Shown here: positions 1 through 8,603 of the stretch, piece after piece
Layout: each line of letters opens with the position of its first letter
Numbering within the stretch: position 1 is the first letter of the stretch
Assembly (NCBI RefSeq): GCF_900106045.1
Contig: NZ_LT629802.1
Span: forward strand, 434,001 to 498,000
Direction: 5' to 3'
Length of the DNA: 64,000 nucleotides
Origin: Pseudomonas mucidolens
GTDB lineage: Bacteria > Pseudomonadota > Gammaproteobacteria > Pseudomonadales > Pseudomonadaceae
Made by a program: the position numbers and the translations under genes
Notes under the pieces: model-generated
The model's database searches: none
What the model was told of the DNA's origin: nothing
The model's input: only the letters and a program-made list of their open reading frames with translations

Positions 1-1
1 G

Positions 2-1132
2 CTGATGGAAGTCATGGGCCTGCACTTGCCGGGCGCGTCCTTCGTCAACCCGTACACGCCGCTGCGCGATGCGTTGACCCGTGAGGCGGCGCATCAGGTC
101 ACGCGCCTGACCAAGCAAAACGGCGCGTTCATGCCGATTGGCGAGATCGTCGACGAAAAATCCCTGGTCAACTCCATCGTTGCCCTCAACGCCACCGGCG
201 GTTCCACCAACCACACCTTGCACATGCCGGCCATCGCCATGTCGGCGGGCATCATCTTGACCTGGCAAGACATGGCTGACCTCTCCGAAGTGGTCCCGAC
301 CCTGTCCCACGTCTATCCGAATGGTAAAGCCGACATCAACCACTTCCAGGCTGCGGGCGGTATGTCATTCTTGATCCGCGAACTGCTCGGCGCCGGCTTG
401 CTGCACGAAGACGTCAACACCGTCGCCGGCCACGGCTTGAGCCGCTACATCCAGGAACCTTTCCTGGTGGACGGCGAGTTGGTCTGGCGCGATGGCCCGA
501 TTGATAGCCTCGACGAAAGCATTCTGCGCCCGGTAGCCCGTGCCTTCTCCCCGGAAGGCGGTTTGCGCGTGATGGAAGGCAACCTCGGCCGTGGCGTGAT
601 GAAAGTGTCCGCCGTGGCGCTTGAACATCAGATCGTCGAAGCGCCGGCGGTGGTGTTCCAGGACCAGCAGGATTTGGCCGATGCCTTCAAGGCGGGTCAA
701 TTGGAGAAAGACTTCGTCGCCGTGATGCGCTTCCAGGGCCCGCGCTCCAATGGCATGCCGGAGCTGCACAAGATGACGCCGTTCCTTGGCGTGTTGCAGG
801 ACCGTGGCTTCAAGGTGGCGCTGGTGACAGACGGGCGTATGTCCGGCGCCTCGGGTAAGATCCCCGCCGCGATTCATGTCAACCCCGAAGCGCATAGCGG
901 CGGTGCGCTGGCGCGGGTCAAGGATGGCGATATCATTCGTGTGGATGGCGTCGAAGGCACCTTGCAGATTAAGGTGGACGCCGACGAATTTGCTGCGCGC
1001 ACACCTGCCTCGGGCCTGCTGGGCAATAACCTGGGGGCCGGGCGTGAGTTGTTTGCGTTCATGCGTCTGGCCGCAAGCTCCGCAGAGCAGGGCGCCAGCG
1101 CCTTTACCTCTGCCTTGGAGACACTTAAGTGA
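2..1132 (+). CDS. edd: Phosphogluconate dehydratase, C-terminal part (cut by window edge)
   Basis: Converts 6-phosphogluconate to 2-keto-3-deoxy-6-phosphogluconate in the Entner-Doudoroff pathway. The open frame runs in from before the window. About 376 residues are present of the roughly 608 usual for Edd, so the N-terminal third is missing here and the first in-frame ATG at 5 is not the start. IlvD/Edd family signatures are clear: [17 protein letters not shown] near the visible N-terminus and [20 protein letters not shown] near residue 275. The TGA stop overlaps the GTG start of glk, so the two are co-transcribed. Identification is firm; Edd rather than IlvD follows from the sequence and the glk/gltR/gtrS neighbours. 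Confidence 0.95.
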   Translation: MMEVMGLHLPGASFVNPYTPLRDALTREAAHQVTRLTKQNGAFMPIGEIVDEKSLVNSIVALNATGGSTNHTLHMPAIAMSAGIILTWQDMADLSEVVPTLSHVYPNGKADINHFQAAGGMSFLIRELLGAGLLHEDVNTVAGHGLSRYIQEPFLVDGELVWRDGPIDSLDESILRPVARAFSPEGGLRVMEGNLGRGVMKVSAVALEHQIVEAPAVVFQDQQDLADAFKAGQLEKDFVAVMRFQGPRSNGMPELHKMTPFLGVLQDRGFKVALVTDGRMSGASGKIPAAIHVNPEAHSGGALARVKDGDIIRVDGVEGTLQIKVDADEFAARTPASGLLGNNLGAGRELFAFMRLAASSAEQGASAFTSALETLK

Positions 1133-2085
1133 AGCTTGCGCTGGTTGGTGACATCGGCGGTACCAACGCCCGTTTTGCGTTGTGGCGGGATCAGCAGTTG
1201 CACGCGATCCAGGTACAGGCCACCGAGGACCACGAAAGCCCGGAAGAGGCAATCAAGGTCTACCTCAAGGAGCAAGGCCTGGAAATCGGTGCCATCGGTG
1301 CGGTCTGCCTCTCGGTGGCCGGGCCGGTGAGCGGTGACGAATTCAAGTTCACCAACAACCACTGGCGCTTGAGCAAAACGGCTTTTTGCCAAACCTTGCA
1401 GGTGGACGAGTTGTTGCTGGTGAATGATTTCTCGGCCATGGCGCTGGGCATGACGCGCTTGCAGGCCGATGAGTTTCGCGTGGTCTGCGAAGGCACGTCG
1501 GAGCCGTTGCGCCCGGCGGTGGTGATCGGGCCGGGTACTGGCCTGGGGGTCGGCACCCTGCTGGACCTGGGCGCCGGACGCTGGGCGGCCTTGCCGGGCG
1601 AGGGTGGCCATGTCGACCTGCCGTTGAGCAGCCCGCGGGAAACCCAGTTGTGGCAGCACATCTACAGCGAAATCGGGCATGTCAGCGCTGAAACCGTATT
1701 GAGCGGTGGCGGCCTGCCGCGTCTTTACCGGGCGATTTGCGCAGTCGACGGGCATGTGCCGGTGCTGGAAACCCCCGAAGCCATTACGACGGCGGGGCTT
1801 GCCGGGGATCCGGTGGCCATCGAAGTGCTGGACCAGTTCAGCATTTGGCTGGGTCGCGTGGCCGGCAACAACGTGTTGACCACCGGTGCCCGTGGCGGTG
1901 TGTACATCGTCGGCGGGGTTATCCCGCGATTTGCCGACTTCTTTGTGCGTAGTGGGTTTGCCAGGAGTTTTGGCGACAAAGGCTGCATGAGTGACTACTT
2001 CAAGGGCATCCCGGTGTGGCTGGTGACGGCACCGTATTCCGGCTTGACCGGTGCGGGCGTGGCATTGGAGCAAGCGTTTGCCTGA
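1129..2085 (+). CDS. glk: Glucokinase
   Basis: Phosphorylates cytoplasmic glucose with ATP to glucose 6-phosphate, feeding the Entner-Doudoroff route. The 318 residues match the length of the bacterial Glk family. The N-terminal phosphate-binding motif [25 protein letters not shown] carrying the likely catalytic Asp, [12 protein letters not shown] and [11 protein letters not shown] are all present. The GTG start shares four bases with the edd stop (GTGA), so translation is probably coupled. It lies in an edd-glk-gltR-gtrS operon. Confidence 0.95.
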   Translation: MKLALVGDIGGTNARFALWRDQQLHAIQVQATEDHESPEEAIKVYLKEQGLEIGAIGAVCLSVAGPVSGDEFKFTNNHWRLSKTAFCQTLQVDELLLVNDFSAMALGMTRLQADEFRVVCEGTSEPLRPAVVIGPGTGLGVGTLLDLGAGRWAALPGEGGHVDLPLSSPRETQLWQHIYSEIGHVSAETVLSGGGLPRLYRAICAVDGHVPVLETPEAITTAGLAGDPVAIEVLDQFSIWLGRVAGNNVLTTGARGGVYIVGGVIPRFADFFVRSGFARSFGDKGCMSDYFKGIPVWLVTAPYSGLTGAGVALEQAFA

Positions 2086-2117
2086 CCGGCTCCACCCATA
2101 ACAACAAGGAGGAACCC

Positions 2118-2846
2118 GTGAGCGTAATCAGTAAGTCCATTCTTCTCGTCGATGACGACGAGGAAATCCGCGAACTGCTGCAAACCTACCTCAGTCGCGC
2201 CGGCTTCCAGGTGCGGGGCGTGCCGAATGGCGCGGGGTTTCGCGAGGCAATGAACGATGCACCGTGCGATTTGGTGATCCTCGACGTGATGCTGCCCGAC
2301 GAAGACGGTTTCAGTCTTTGTCGCTGGGTGCGCCAGCACCCGCGCCAGGCGCAGGTGCCGATCATCATGCTGACTGCCAGTTCAGATGAAGCCGACCGGG
2401 TTATCGGTCTGGAACTGGGCGCGGATGATTACATCGGCAAACCCTTCAGCCCACGCGAACTGCAGGCGCGGATCAAGGCCCTGTTGCGTCGTTGCCAGTT
2501 TGGCCAGGAGCGCGGCGGCGATGTCCTGGTGTTTGATGAGTGGCGCCTGGACATGATCAGCCACCGGCTGTTTCATCTGGACGGCGAGGAAGTCATCCTT
2601 TCCGGCGCCGACTTTGCCTTGCTAAAACTGTTTCTCGATCATCCCCAGCAAATCCTTGACCGCGATACGATCGGCAATGCCACCCGTGGCCGTGACCTGA
2701 TGCCGTTGGACCGGATTGTCGACATGGCCGTCAGTCGTCTGCGACAGCGCCTGCGTGACACCGAAAAACCTCCACGGCTGATCCGCACCGTGCGCGGCAG
2801 CGGCTATCAATTGGCGGCCAATGTGGTTGCCAGCAATGCCCATTAA
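2118..2846 (+). CDS. gltR: Response regulator GltR (OmpR/PhoB type) for glucose catabolism
   Basis: DNA-binding response regulator of 242 residues. In Pseudomonas, GltR with GtrS controls glucose transport and early glucose-metabolism genes (established for P. aeruginosa). An N-terminal receiver holds acidic residues VDDDEE, phosphoacceptor Asp56 in VILDVMLPDEDG, and Lys in YIGKPFSP. A C-terminal winged helix ends with RTVRGSGYQLA. I chose the GTG at 2118 because AAGGAGG lies just upstream and the product then begins directly before the receiver; the frame stays open further upstream, into the end of glk. The end overlaps gtrS. Confidence 0.92.
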   Translation: MSVISKSILLVDDDEEIRELLQTYLSRAGFQVRGVPNGAGFREAMNDAPCDLVILDVMLPDEDGFSLCRWVRQHPRQAQVPIIMLTASSDEADRVIGLELGADDYIGKPFSPRELQARIKALLRRCQFGQERGGDVLVFDEWRLDMISHRLFHLDGEEVILSGADFALLKLFLDHPQQILDRDTIGNATRGRDLMPLDRIVDMAVSRLRQRLRDTEKPPRLIRTVRGSGYQLAANVVASNAH

Positions 2847-4305
2847 GCGGCTGAACGAACTGCGACGGCGGATTCCGGTACCGCGTTCGCTGTTAGGGCG
2901 AATGCTGCTGCTGACCTTGCTGGCGGTATTGTTTGCCCAGACGCTGTCCAGCGTGATCTGGGTTTCGCAGTTGCGCGCTACCCAGCTCGAAGGACTGGTC
3001 ACCAGCGCCCGCAGTCTGGCCCATTCGATGACCGCCAGCGTCAGCTATTTCCGCTCTCTGCCGGTGGCTTATCGCCCGTTGGTGCTGGACCAGTTGCGCA
3101 GCATGGGCGGCACGCGTTTTGTGGTGACACTCAACGACAAACCGCTGGACATGGAGGTGTTGTCGCAAACCCCGCGCAAGGCGGCGGTGCTGGAAGCGGT
3201 GGAAGACGTGTTGCACGAGACGTTGGGTCGCGACGTGCATATTTCGATCGAGTTTGTCAGTGCCGAAGACCTGCGCATTTTCAATGCCGGCTTGAAACTG
3301 GACGAATTGCCACGTTCCTGGGCGCATTACGCGTTGACCCTCGAACCGGTCAACCCGCCGGTGCTGGTCACACAGATCCAGTTGGCGGCCGGCGAGTGGT
3401 TGTATATCGCATCGTTGTTGCCTGAGCCCTATACCAGCCTTGAAGAGCAAGGCCTGCCGTCCCAGCAGATGTGGTTTATCGTGCTGACCAGCGGTTTCCT
3501 GTTGCTGTTTATCGGCCTGCTGGTGCATTGGCAAAGCCGCCCGCTCAAGCGCCTGGCGCGCGCGGCGCGGGATATGTCGCTGGGCGCCGATGTAGAGCCG
3601 GTTGCCGAAGGCGGCGGCAGCGAAGTGGTGGAAGTGGGGCGTGCGTTCAATGCCATGCGTGATCGCATCAGTCGCTACCTTACCGAGCGTAGTCAGTTGT
3701 TCAGCGCTATTTCCCACGACTTGCGCACTCCAATCACGCGCCTGCGGTTGCGGGTGGAGTTGTTGGAGGATGAGAAGCTGCAAGCCAAGTTTGGCCGCGA
3801 CCTGGATGAGCTGGAACTGTTGGTCAAAGGCGCGCTTCAGTGCGTCAAAGACACCGATATTCACGAGAACATCGAGCCGGTGGACCTCAATCACGTGCTC
3901 GACTGTCTGGTGGAGCCGTACCTGGCACCCAACGGCAACGGGCGTATCACTCAGGACGGTCGGGCGCTGACGGCGTTCCCGGGCAAGCCGCTGGCGCTCA
4001 AGCGCTGTATTGGCAACTTGATCGACAATGCCTTGAAGTACGGGCAGAACGCCCATTTGCACATTGAGGACAACGGCGCAGAGTTCATCCTTCACGTCGA
4101 TGACGAAGGTCCCGGTGTGCCGGAGCAGCGACTGGAGCAAATCTTCGAACCGCACTTCCGACTCGCCGGGCAGCAGCAGGGCTACGGGTTAGGCCTAGGC
4201 ATCGCGCGTAATATCGCCCACAGTCATGGCGGCGAAGTGAGTTTGCAGAATCTGCGCGAAGGTGGCCTGCGGGTCACGTTGCAGTTGCCCCGCAGCCTGG
4301 ATTAA
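2836..4305 (+). CDS. gtrS: Sensor histidine kinase GtrS, partner of GltR
   Basis: Inner-membrane sensor kinase of about 489 residues. In P. aeruginosa GtrS senses 2-ketogluconate and 6-phosphogluconate and acts on GltR. The order is TM1 (about residues 20-40), a periplasmic sensor region, TM2 (about 210-230), HAMP, then the H-box HDLRTPITRLRLRVELL with His294, an N-box NLIDNALKYG, and G-boxes DDEGPGVP and GYGLGLGIAR. All catalytic boxes are intact. The start is either ATG 2836 or ATG 2821; both overlap gltR. The stop overlaps by four bases the end of the convergent AraC gene. The gts glucose ABC transporter genes, often next to this pair, are absent on this side. Confidence 0.9.
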   Translation: MPIKRLNELRRRIPVPRSLLGRMLLLTLLAVLFAQTLSSVIWVSQLRATQLEGLVTSARSLAHSMTASVSYFRSLPVAYRPLVLDQLRSMGGTRFVVTLNDKPLDMEVLSQTPRKAAVLEAVEDVLHETLGRDVHISIEFVSAEDLRIFNAGLKLDELPRSWAHYALTLEPVNPPVLVTQIQLAAGEWLYIASLLPEPYTSLEEQGLPSQQMWFIVLTSGFLLLFIGLLVHWQSRPLKRLARAARDMSLGADVEPVAEGGGSEVVEVGRAFNAMRDRISRYLTERSQLFSAISHDLRTPITRLRLRVELLEDEKLQAKFGRDLDELELLVKGALQCVKDTDIHENIEPVDLNHVLDCLVEPYLAPNGNGRITQDGRALTAFPGKPLALKRCIGNLIDNALKYGQNAHLHIEDNGAEFILHVDDEGPGVPEQRLEQIFEPHFRLAGQQQGYGLGLGIARNIAHSHGGEVSLQNLREGGLRVTLQLPRSLD

Positions 4306-5231
4306 ACACTCTGGCGCAAGCGCGCCAGATCGCGCAACGGCGGTGCGCCAAACAGACGGCTGTACTCGCGGCTGAACTGCGAGGGGCTTTCATATCCCAC
4401 CCGATAACCTGCCGCCGAAGCTTCCAGGCCTTCGGCGAGCATCAAGCGTCGCGCTTCCTGCAGGCGCAATTGCTTTTGATACTGCAACGGGCTCATGGCG
4501 GTGATCGCCTTGAAGCGATGATGCAGGGTCGAGACGCTCAGGTTCACCTCCTTGGCCAAGTCATCGATGCGCAGCGGCTGTTCGTAATTGCTGTTGAGCC
4601 AGATGATGGCTTGGCTGACACGATGGCTCTGACTGTTGGTGACCGCGATTTCGTACAGCCGGTAACCCTGCGGGCTACGCAATAGCCGGTAGAGGATTTC
4701 GCGGTTGATCAGCGGCGCGAGCATTGCGATGTCTTTGGGGCTGTCCAGCAGGCGCGTCAGGCGCAACACGGCATCGAGCAGTTGTTGGTCGACACGGTCG
4801 ACATACATCCCGCGCGACGTCGGGCGCGTGGGCACGCCCATCGGGCCGGCTTCGGCAATCAATGCGGTGAGTTGCGCCGGGTCGATGTTTATGCGGATCG
4901 ACAGGTTGGGGTCCTGCGGCGTGGCATCGATGATCCGACCCGCCACTGGCATCGCTACCGAAAACACCAGGTAATTGAGCGGGTCGTAGGCGAAGGTCTC
5001 GTTGGCCAGGCGGACTTCCTTGCTGCCGTGGGCCAGGATGCACAACGCGGGCTCCACCAGCACCGGCATAAAGTCACGGGGAGCGTTATGGCGGTTGAGG
5101 AACAGCGACGTGATCGCCGTACCGTAGGAGCCGTCCTCCCAGGTGTGGCGACGCACGATACCGGCCAGTTCAGCTCGTTGCTTTTCCATCTCGGCATCGA
5201 GAGGCGTGGCGTGATAGTCGGGCAACGACAT
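4302..5231 (-). CDS. AraC-family transcriptional regulator
   Basis: Cytoplasmic DNA-binding regulator of 309 residues. The N-terminal half resembles the AraC-type N-terminal domain family (YqhC-like regulators). The C-terminal ~100 residues hold the two helix-turn-helix motifs, with NLSVSTLHHRFKAITAMSPL and ASAAGYRVGYESPSQFSREY typical of AraC. I chose the ATG at 5231 (MSLPDYHATPLDAEMEK); the frame is open upstream but that sequence looks non-coding. It is convergent with gtrS and divergent from the monooxygenase-like gene at 5549, a possible target. Ligand and regulon cannot be read from the sequence. Confidence 0.85.
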   Translation of the reverse strand: MSLPDYHATPLDAEMEKQRAELAGIVRRHTWEDGSYGTAITSLFLNRHNAPRDFMPVLVEPALCILAHGSKEVRLANETFAYDPLNYLVFSVAMPVAGRIIDATPQDPNLSIRINIDPAQLTALIAEAGPMGVPTRPTSRGMYVDRVDQQLLDAVLRLTRLLDSPKDIAMLAPLINREILYRLLRSPQGYRLYEIAVTNSQSHRVSQAIIWLNSNYEQPLRIDDLAKEVNLSVSTLHHRFKAITAMSPLQYQKQLRLQEARRLMLAEGLEASAAGYRVGYESPSQFSREYSRLFGAPPLRDLARLRQSV

Positions 5232-5548
5232 GGGGCGACCTCGGCAAGCTGTGTTGATGGTGCGCAGCTTAACGGCGGGCCGACAAACTGTGTTACGCCA
5301 ATTCTGCACAATCCTTGCCTGATCCTGCGAAACAGCGTGAATCAGGCAAGTCACGCGCCTGAAACAAAGCCTTCGTAGGGCAAATATCCGTCATGCGTGA
5401 TGGCTGTCTTTACGCTTTTCGCAGGATTGTGCAATAAGCCTGCAGGAATCGACTAACCGCTTTTGTGCTCGGGCCCGTATCTTGGGTGACGTGGCAACAC
5501 GCTTTCACCGTACTTGCCGAGCATCACTTCTCAACGGGAGAGTCGAAC

Positions 5549-5890
5549 ATGTCCACCCCCATTCCCGCAAGCCATATGGCCTTTATCCGTGCCCATGCCG
5601 GGTGCAGCACCGAGTTGGGTGCACGTTTGAGCTGTCTGATCGAGCCGGGCCGCCAGGCGCCGGGTTGTTTGCAGTTTTCGTTGCAGCGTTCCCAAATCGA
5701 CCCGGACGTATGGCTGGTGTCGGGTTTCTGGAGCAGTGAGCAGGCGATGAATGTCTACTTCAATTCTCCGGCGTTGCTGATCTTCACCGAGCTGCTGAAC
5801 GACATGGTGGTGCGCAGCATGGACTTCCAGACGTTCACTGACACCTCTGCCGTGAATGCCGATGGCGAATACCTGCAACTGGCTGGCTGA
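5549..5890 (+). CDS. Antibiotic-biosynthesis-monooxygenase-like (ABM fold) protein
   Basis: A small protein of 113 residues resembling the dimeric alpha-beta barrel ABM/quinol monooxygenase family. Features include a strand with FIRAHAGC near the N-terminus, GCLQFSLQRSQIDPDVWLVS in the middle, then FWSSEQAMNVYFNSPALLIF and a C-terminal strand. The family acts on quinones or serves in small-molecule degradation; the substrate here is unknown. ATG 5549 follows CAACGGGAG at a suitable distance. It is divergent from the AraC regulator, suggesting but not proving regulation by it. Confidence 0.7.
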   Translation: MSTPIPASHMAFIRAHAGCSTELGARLSCLIEPGRQAPGCLQFSLQRSQIDPDVWLVSGFWSSEQAMNVYFNSPALLIFTELLNDMVVRSMDFQTFTDTSAVNADGEYLQLAG

Positions 5891-5895
5891 ACGTC

Positions 5896-5901
5896 TAGAA
5901 T
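5896..5901 (+). promoter_or_regulatory. Candidate -10 element for the gene at 5933
   Basis: TAGAAT lies 32 bases before ATG 5933. No good -35 is visible. Its presence argues against the alternative in-frame ATG at 5900, which would overlap the promoter. Confidence 0.35.
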
Positions 5902-5932
5902 GGCCAACTTTCCATTGGCCAGGACCCGCAAC

Positions 5933-6202
5933 ATGGCACGTAAAGAGTTTGCCCATCACGAAGCTGTTTCCGCTCTGGTTCGCGAGGACGAAGGCGGTTA
6001 CAGCGCCGCCATCGCCGTCAAGGCGCTGGATGGCATGGGCGCCCCGCGCTTTCACAAAATCCTCGAAGGCCAGAAATTCAAGACCGCCGACGACGCCGAT
6101 CAAGCGGCCGCGCAGCAGCTCGAACGCTTGATCGACATCGACGCAGAAGGCCTGTTGGCCTGGACCGCGACTCCCTTCGCTGCTAAGGGCGATGCATCTT
6201 GA
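5933..6202 (+). CDS. Small conserved hypothetical protein
   Basis: I do not recognise a named family. The 89-residue product is hydrophilic, has no signal peptide or membrane segment, begins MARKEFAHHEAVSALV and holds an acidic Asp/Ala-rich helix (FKTADDADQAAAQQLERLID) in its second half. An alternative ATG at 5900 is less likely because a TAGAAT -10-like element overlaps it; AGGAC stands before 5933. The 3' end overlaps by about 20 bases the end of the convergent flavin reductase gene. Codon use is like the neighbours, so I take it as real. Confidence 0.6.
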   Translation: MARKEFAHHEAVSALVREDEGGYSAAIAVKALDGMGAPRFHKILEGQKFKTADDADQAAAQQLERLIDIDAEGLLAWTATPFAAKGDAS

Positions 6203-6800
6203 ACAGGGCTTCAGGCCCGAGCTGGAAGTAATCCGCTGGGCCGCCGCCGCGCAGAATCGGTTCGGCGGCAGCAGTGTCGTAGATGCCGTCCTTGAGCAGC
6301 CATTTGGCGATGTGCACCGCGACCACTTCGCCGAGCACCAGCCAGCTGGGCACCAACGCCTGGTCGGCGCGCTGCAGTTGAATGATCTGCGTGACCTTGC
6401 ATTCGAATGACACCGGGCTTTCGCCCACGCGAGGCACGGCGATCACGTTGGAAGCCACCGGCGTCAGCCCGGACAATTCAAACTCATCGACCTCAGGCGA
6501 AACGGCGGCGCAGCTCTGGTTCATCTGCTCGGCCAGCGGGCGCGTGGCCAGGTTCCAGACAAACTCGCCGGTCTGTTCGATGTTATTCAGGCTGTCTTTA
6601 CGTCCGACACTGGAAAAACCAATGATTGGCGGAATGTAGTTAAACGCATTGAAGAAGCTGTAAGGCGCCAGGTTCAGGCGACCCTCGCGGTCCTGGGAGG
6701 AAATCCAGCCAATCGGCCGTGGCCCGACGATCGCATTGAACGGATCGTGAGGCAGGCCGTGGCCTTTGGCAGGTTCGTAGAAGTGGATCTCGTCGGACAT
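6183..6800 (-). CDS. Flavin reductase-like (FMN-binding split barrel) protein
   Basis: A protein of 205 residues of the flavin-reductase-like domain family, which binds FMN and often supplies reduced flavin to oxygenases. Visible features: NAIVGPRPIGWISSQD near residue 23, NLAPYSFFNAFNYIPPIIGF (residues 43-62), GEFVWNLATR, and VSFECKVTQIIQL in the C-terminal half. The length is usual for the family. It stands alone between a convergent small gene and the protease gene, so its partner enzyme is unknown. Confidence 0.85.
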   Translation of the reverse strand: MSDEIHFYEPAKGHGLPHDPFNAIVGPRPIGWISSQDREGRLNLAPYSFFNAFNYIPPIIGFSSVGRKDSLNNIEQTGEFVWNLATRPLAEQMNQSCAAVSPEVDEFELSGLTPVASNVIAVPRVGESPVSFECKVTQIIQLQRADQALVPSWLVLGEVVAVHIAKWLLKDGIYDTAAAEPILRGGGPADYFQLGPEALFKMHRP

Positions 6801-6879
6801 GACCGGGGTTCCTGATGCGCGCTAAAAAGAAGGCGTCATAGTGCAAGCCGTGGCGCCGGATTTCCACCCATGCCTGCGT

Positions 6880-8358
6880 TCAGGAGCCTGAGATTGATCC
6901 ATCGATCACATCCTTGCGCGTGGCTGAGGGTTGCCCCGCAGCGTTGCGTGCATAGCTGCAAACAGTGACGGGTAACTGGGATGCCTGAACGGTAACGACA
7001 CCGGTGATGGGGGCGTAGCGGGCGTCGCTGCTGTCGGCGCAGGACGCGGCGGGCGACGGTATGACATAGGCGTAATAGTGGATAAAACCTGTGTGTTGGT
7101 CTTCCCAGGCTAACTGGTAATTCAGGCTGATTTGCGGTCTCGGCGTTGCCGGCATCAAGAATACAGCGTGGGTAAACGTATTGTGCAGCAAGGCCGGGGT
7201 CAGGGATTGGTTGCGTGTGGTCACTCCGATGATGCACAGCACATGAGCGCCCAGAGCTGGGCCGATCGCCTGATTGATATAGGCATCGGTCGATGTTGTC
7301 GCGCTGTTGTAGTCAGACGGGACGCTACAGTCCTTGACGTTGCGCACTGTTTTGAAACGATAAAAGGGGGCCTCGATGGAAAACCTGAGATTCCAGGTAG
7401 GCAAGCTATGTTGCCCGGGCGCACCTTGTTGTATGTGCACAAAGGGTGGCAGGCTCCAGGGCTCTTCCAGGGTTATCTCGACGGGTTTGAGTTGACAACT
7501 CTCGGTGTTATTTAGGAACAGTCCGTCGACAAAACAGTGCCGCAAGGTGTGCGCCGGATAGCTGTAGTTGAACCTGGCAGCTTCACACGCGGAGGTGTTT
7601 TTGCAGTTGTTAAGGATCTCCTTTTTGATGACGGAGGCGACCTTGCTGACGATGCCGGTGATCTCGTTGGTGTGACGATCCAGCATCGGGCTGCCGGAAC
7701 TGCCGAACTGAAGGTCGTTACAGCGGTTTTTCATGGCGTTGGGAAAGACCCCGGGATGCTCGACAAAACTGTCTGTTGTGGACTCCTTGCAGGCACTCAT
7801 GCGCAAGCCTTTCTGGCGAAATCCGCTCGGCGATCCGACGTTGATCACCTCGCGCGCTCCCGAATACGGATAATGCTCGGCAAGTTTGAGCGGCATGATG
7901 CCTTCGGCGATGAGTCCAGCCAGTGATATGTCTAGCTCGAGGATCGCCAGGTCAGTGCCGGCCATGCTGCTCCAGTGGGCGGTATTAATGCGCAAAGTGC
8001 GCTGTTGTTCAGGAGCGTCGTAGAAATAGTTGAAGGTGATGCTCGCGTCTATGGCTTGGCCGATGTGAGCGATGCCGTAGCTGAACAACACGCAATGCCC
8101 ACTGGTCAGCACGTAGGCCGGACCGACGGCTCTGTCTTGCCGGTTGCGGGTATCGAGCAGCACCGCGTTACAGGTTTGACCGATAGAATTTTTCAAACGA
8201 CCGATACCGGTCCACAACGCATAACGTTGATTGTGGTTCTGGAGTGCTACGGATGGGGACTGATCGGTCAGTCCTTCTGCAAGGTCCCTGGCGCGGATTT
8301 GGCCAGCAATGCACAGCAGCGCCAGAAGTAGGATTAGGGTGACGTAGCGCAATAACAT
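6880..8358 (-). CDS. Secreted trypsin-like serine protease
   Basis: A 492-residue exported protein. ATG 8358 follows GAGGAGC and opens a signal peptide (MLLRYVTLILLLALLCIAG, cleavage about residue 20-25); the longer open frame to 8520 lacks these features. A complete S1 catalytic triad is visible: His88 in VLTSGHC (TSGHC rather than the common TAAHC), Asp136 in GTDLAILELD, and Ser223 in FGSSGSPM. The last ~150 residues are outside the protease core and may form a beta-sandwich domain; several Cys could make disulfides in the periplasm or outside. Substrate unknown. It appears monocistronic, with no adjacent inhibitor or secretion gene. Confidence 0.8.
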   Translation of the reverse strand: MLLRYVTLILLLALLCIAGQIRARDLAEGLTDQSPSVALQNHNQRYALWTGIGRLKNSIGQTCNAVLLDTRNRQDRAVGPAYVLTSGHCVLFSYGIAHIGQAIDASITFNYFYDAPEQQRTLRINTAHWSSMAGTDLAILELDISLAGLIAEGIMPLKLAEHYPYSGAREVINVGSPSGFRQKGLRMSACKESTTDSFVEHPGVFPNAMKNRCNDLQFGSSGSPMLDRHTNEITGIVSKVASVIKKEILNNCKNTSACEAARFNYSYPAHTLRHCFVDGLFLNNTESCQLKPVEITLEEPWSLPPFVHIQQGAPGQHSLPTWNLRFSIEAPFYRFKTVRNVKDCSVPSDYNSATTSTDAYINQAIGPALGAHVLCIIGVTTRNQSLTPALLHNTFTHAVFLMPATPRPQISLNYQLAWEDQHTGFIHYYAYVIPSPAASCADSSDARYAPITGVVTVQASQLPVTVCSYARNAAGQPSATRKDVIDGSISGS

Positions 8359-8490
8359 GACAGCTCCTCGGTATGGGGCACTAGCGGGACGTGTCAGTTT
8401 TACTTGACCCGTCGAGCCGAGGGGGCGTGCATAGTTATTGAGCCAGCCTGCCCAGGCAGGAAGGGAAATAAGAGGGATTGAAAGCCAGAA

Positions 8491-8543
8491 CGCCGGTTTG
8501 TCGGGTGTGTTCGCTTGCACGAATAAACTCGATCAAACCGGCG
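8491..8543. repeat. Perfect 10-bp inverted repeat between permease and protease genes
   Basis: CGCCGGTTTG at 8491-8500 pairs with CAAACCGGCG at 8534-8543 across 33 bases. It lies between the permease stop (8604) and the protease start (8358), both on the minus strand. It may be a long-loop terminator or an RNA structure; there is no T-run. A second weaker stem, GGGGC/GCCCC, is at 8574-8594. Confidence 0.45.
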
Positions 8544-8603
8544 CTCTTGTGTGCATGTTTTCGGGCTTCTTCAGGGGCGCTTTGTGTGTGCCCCCGAACT
8601 GCC

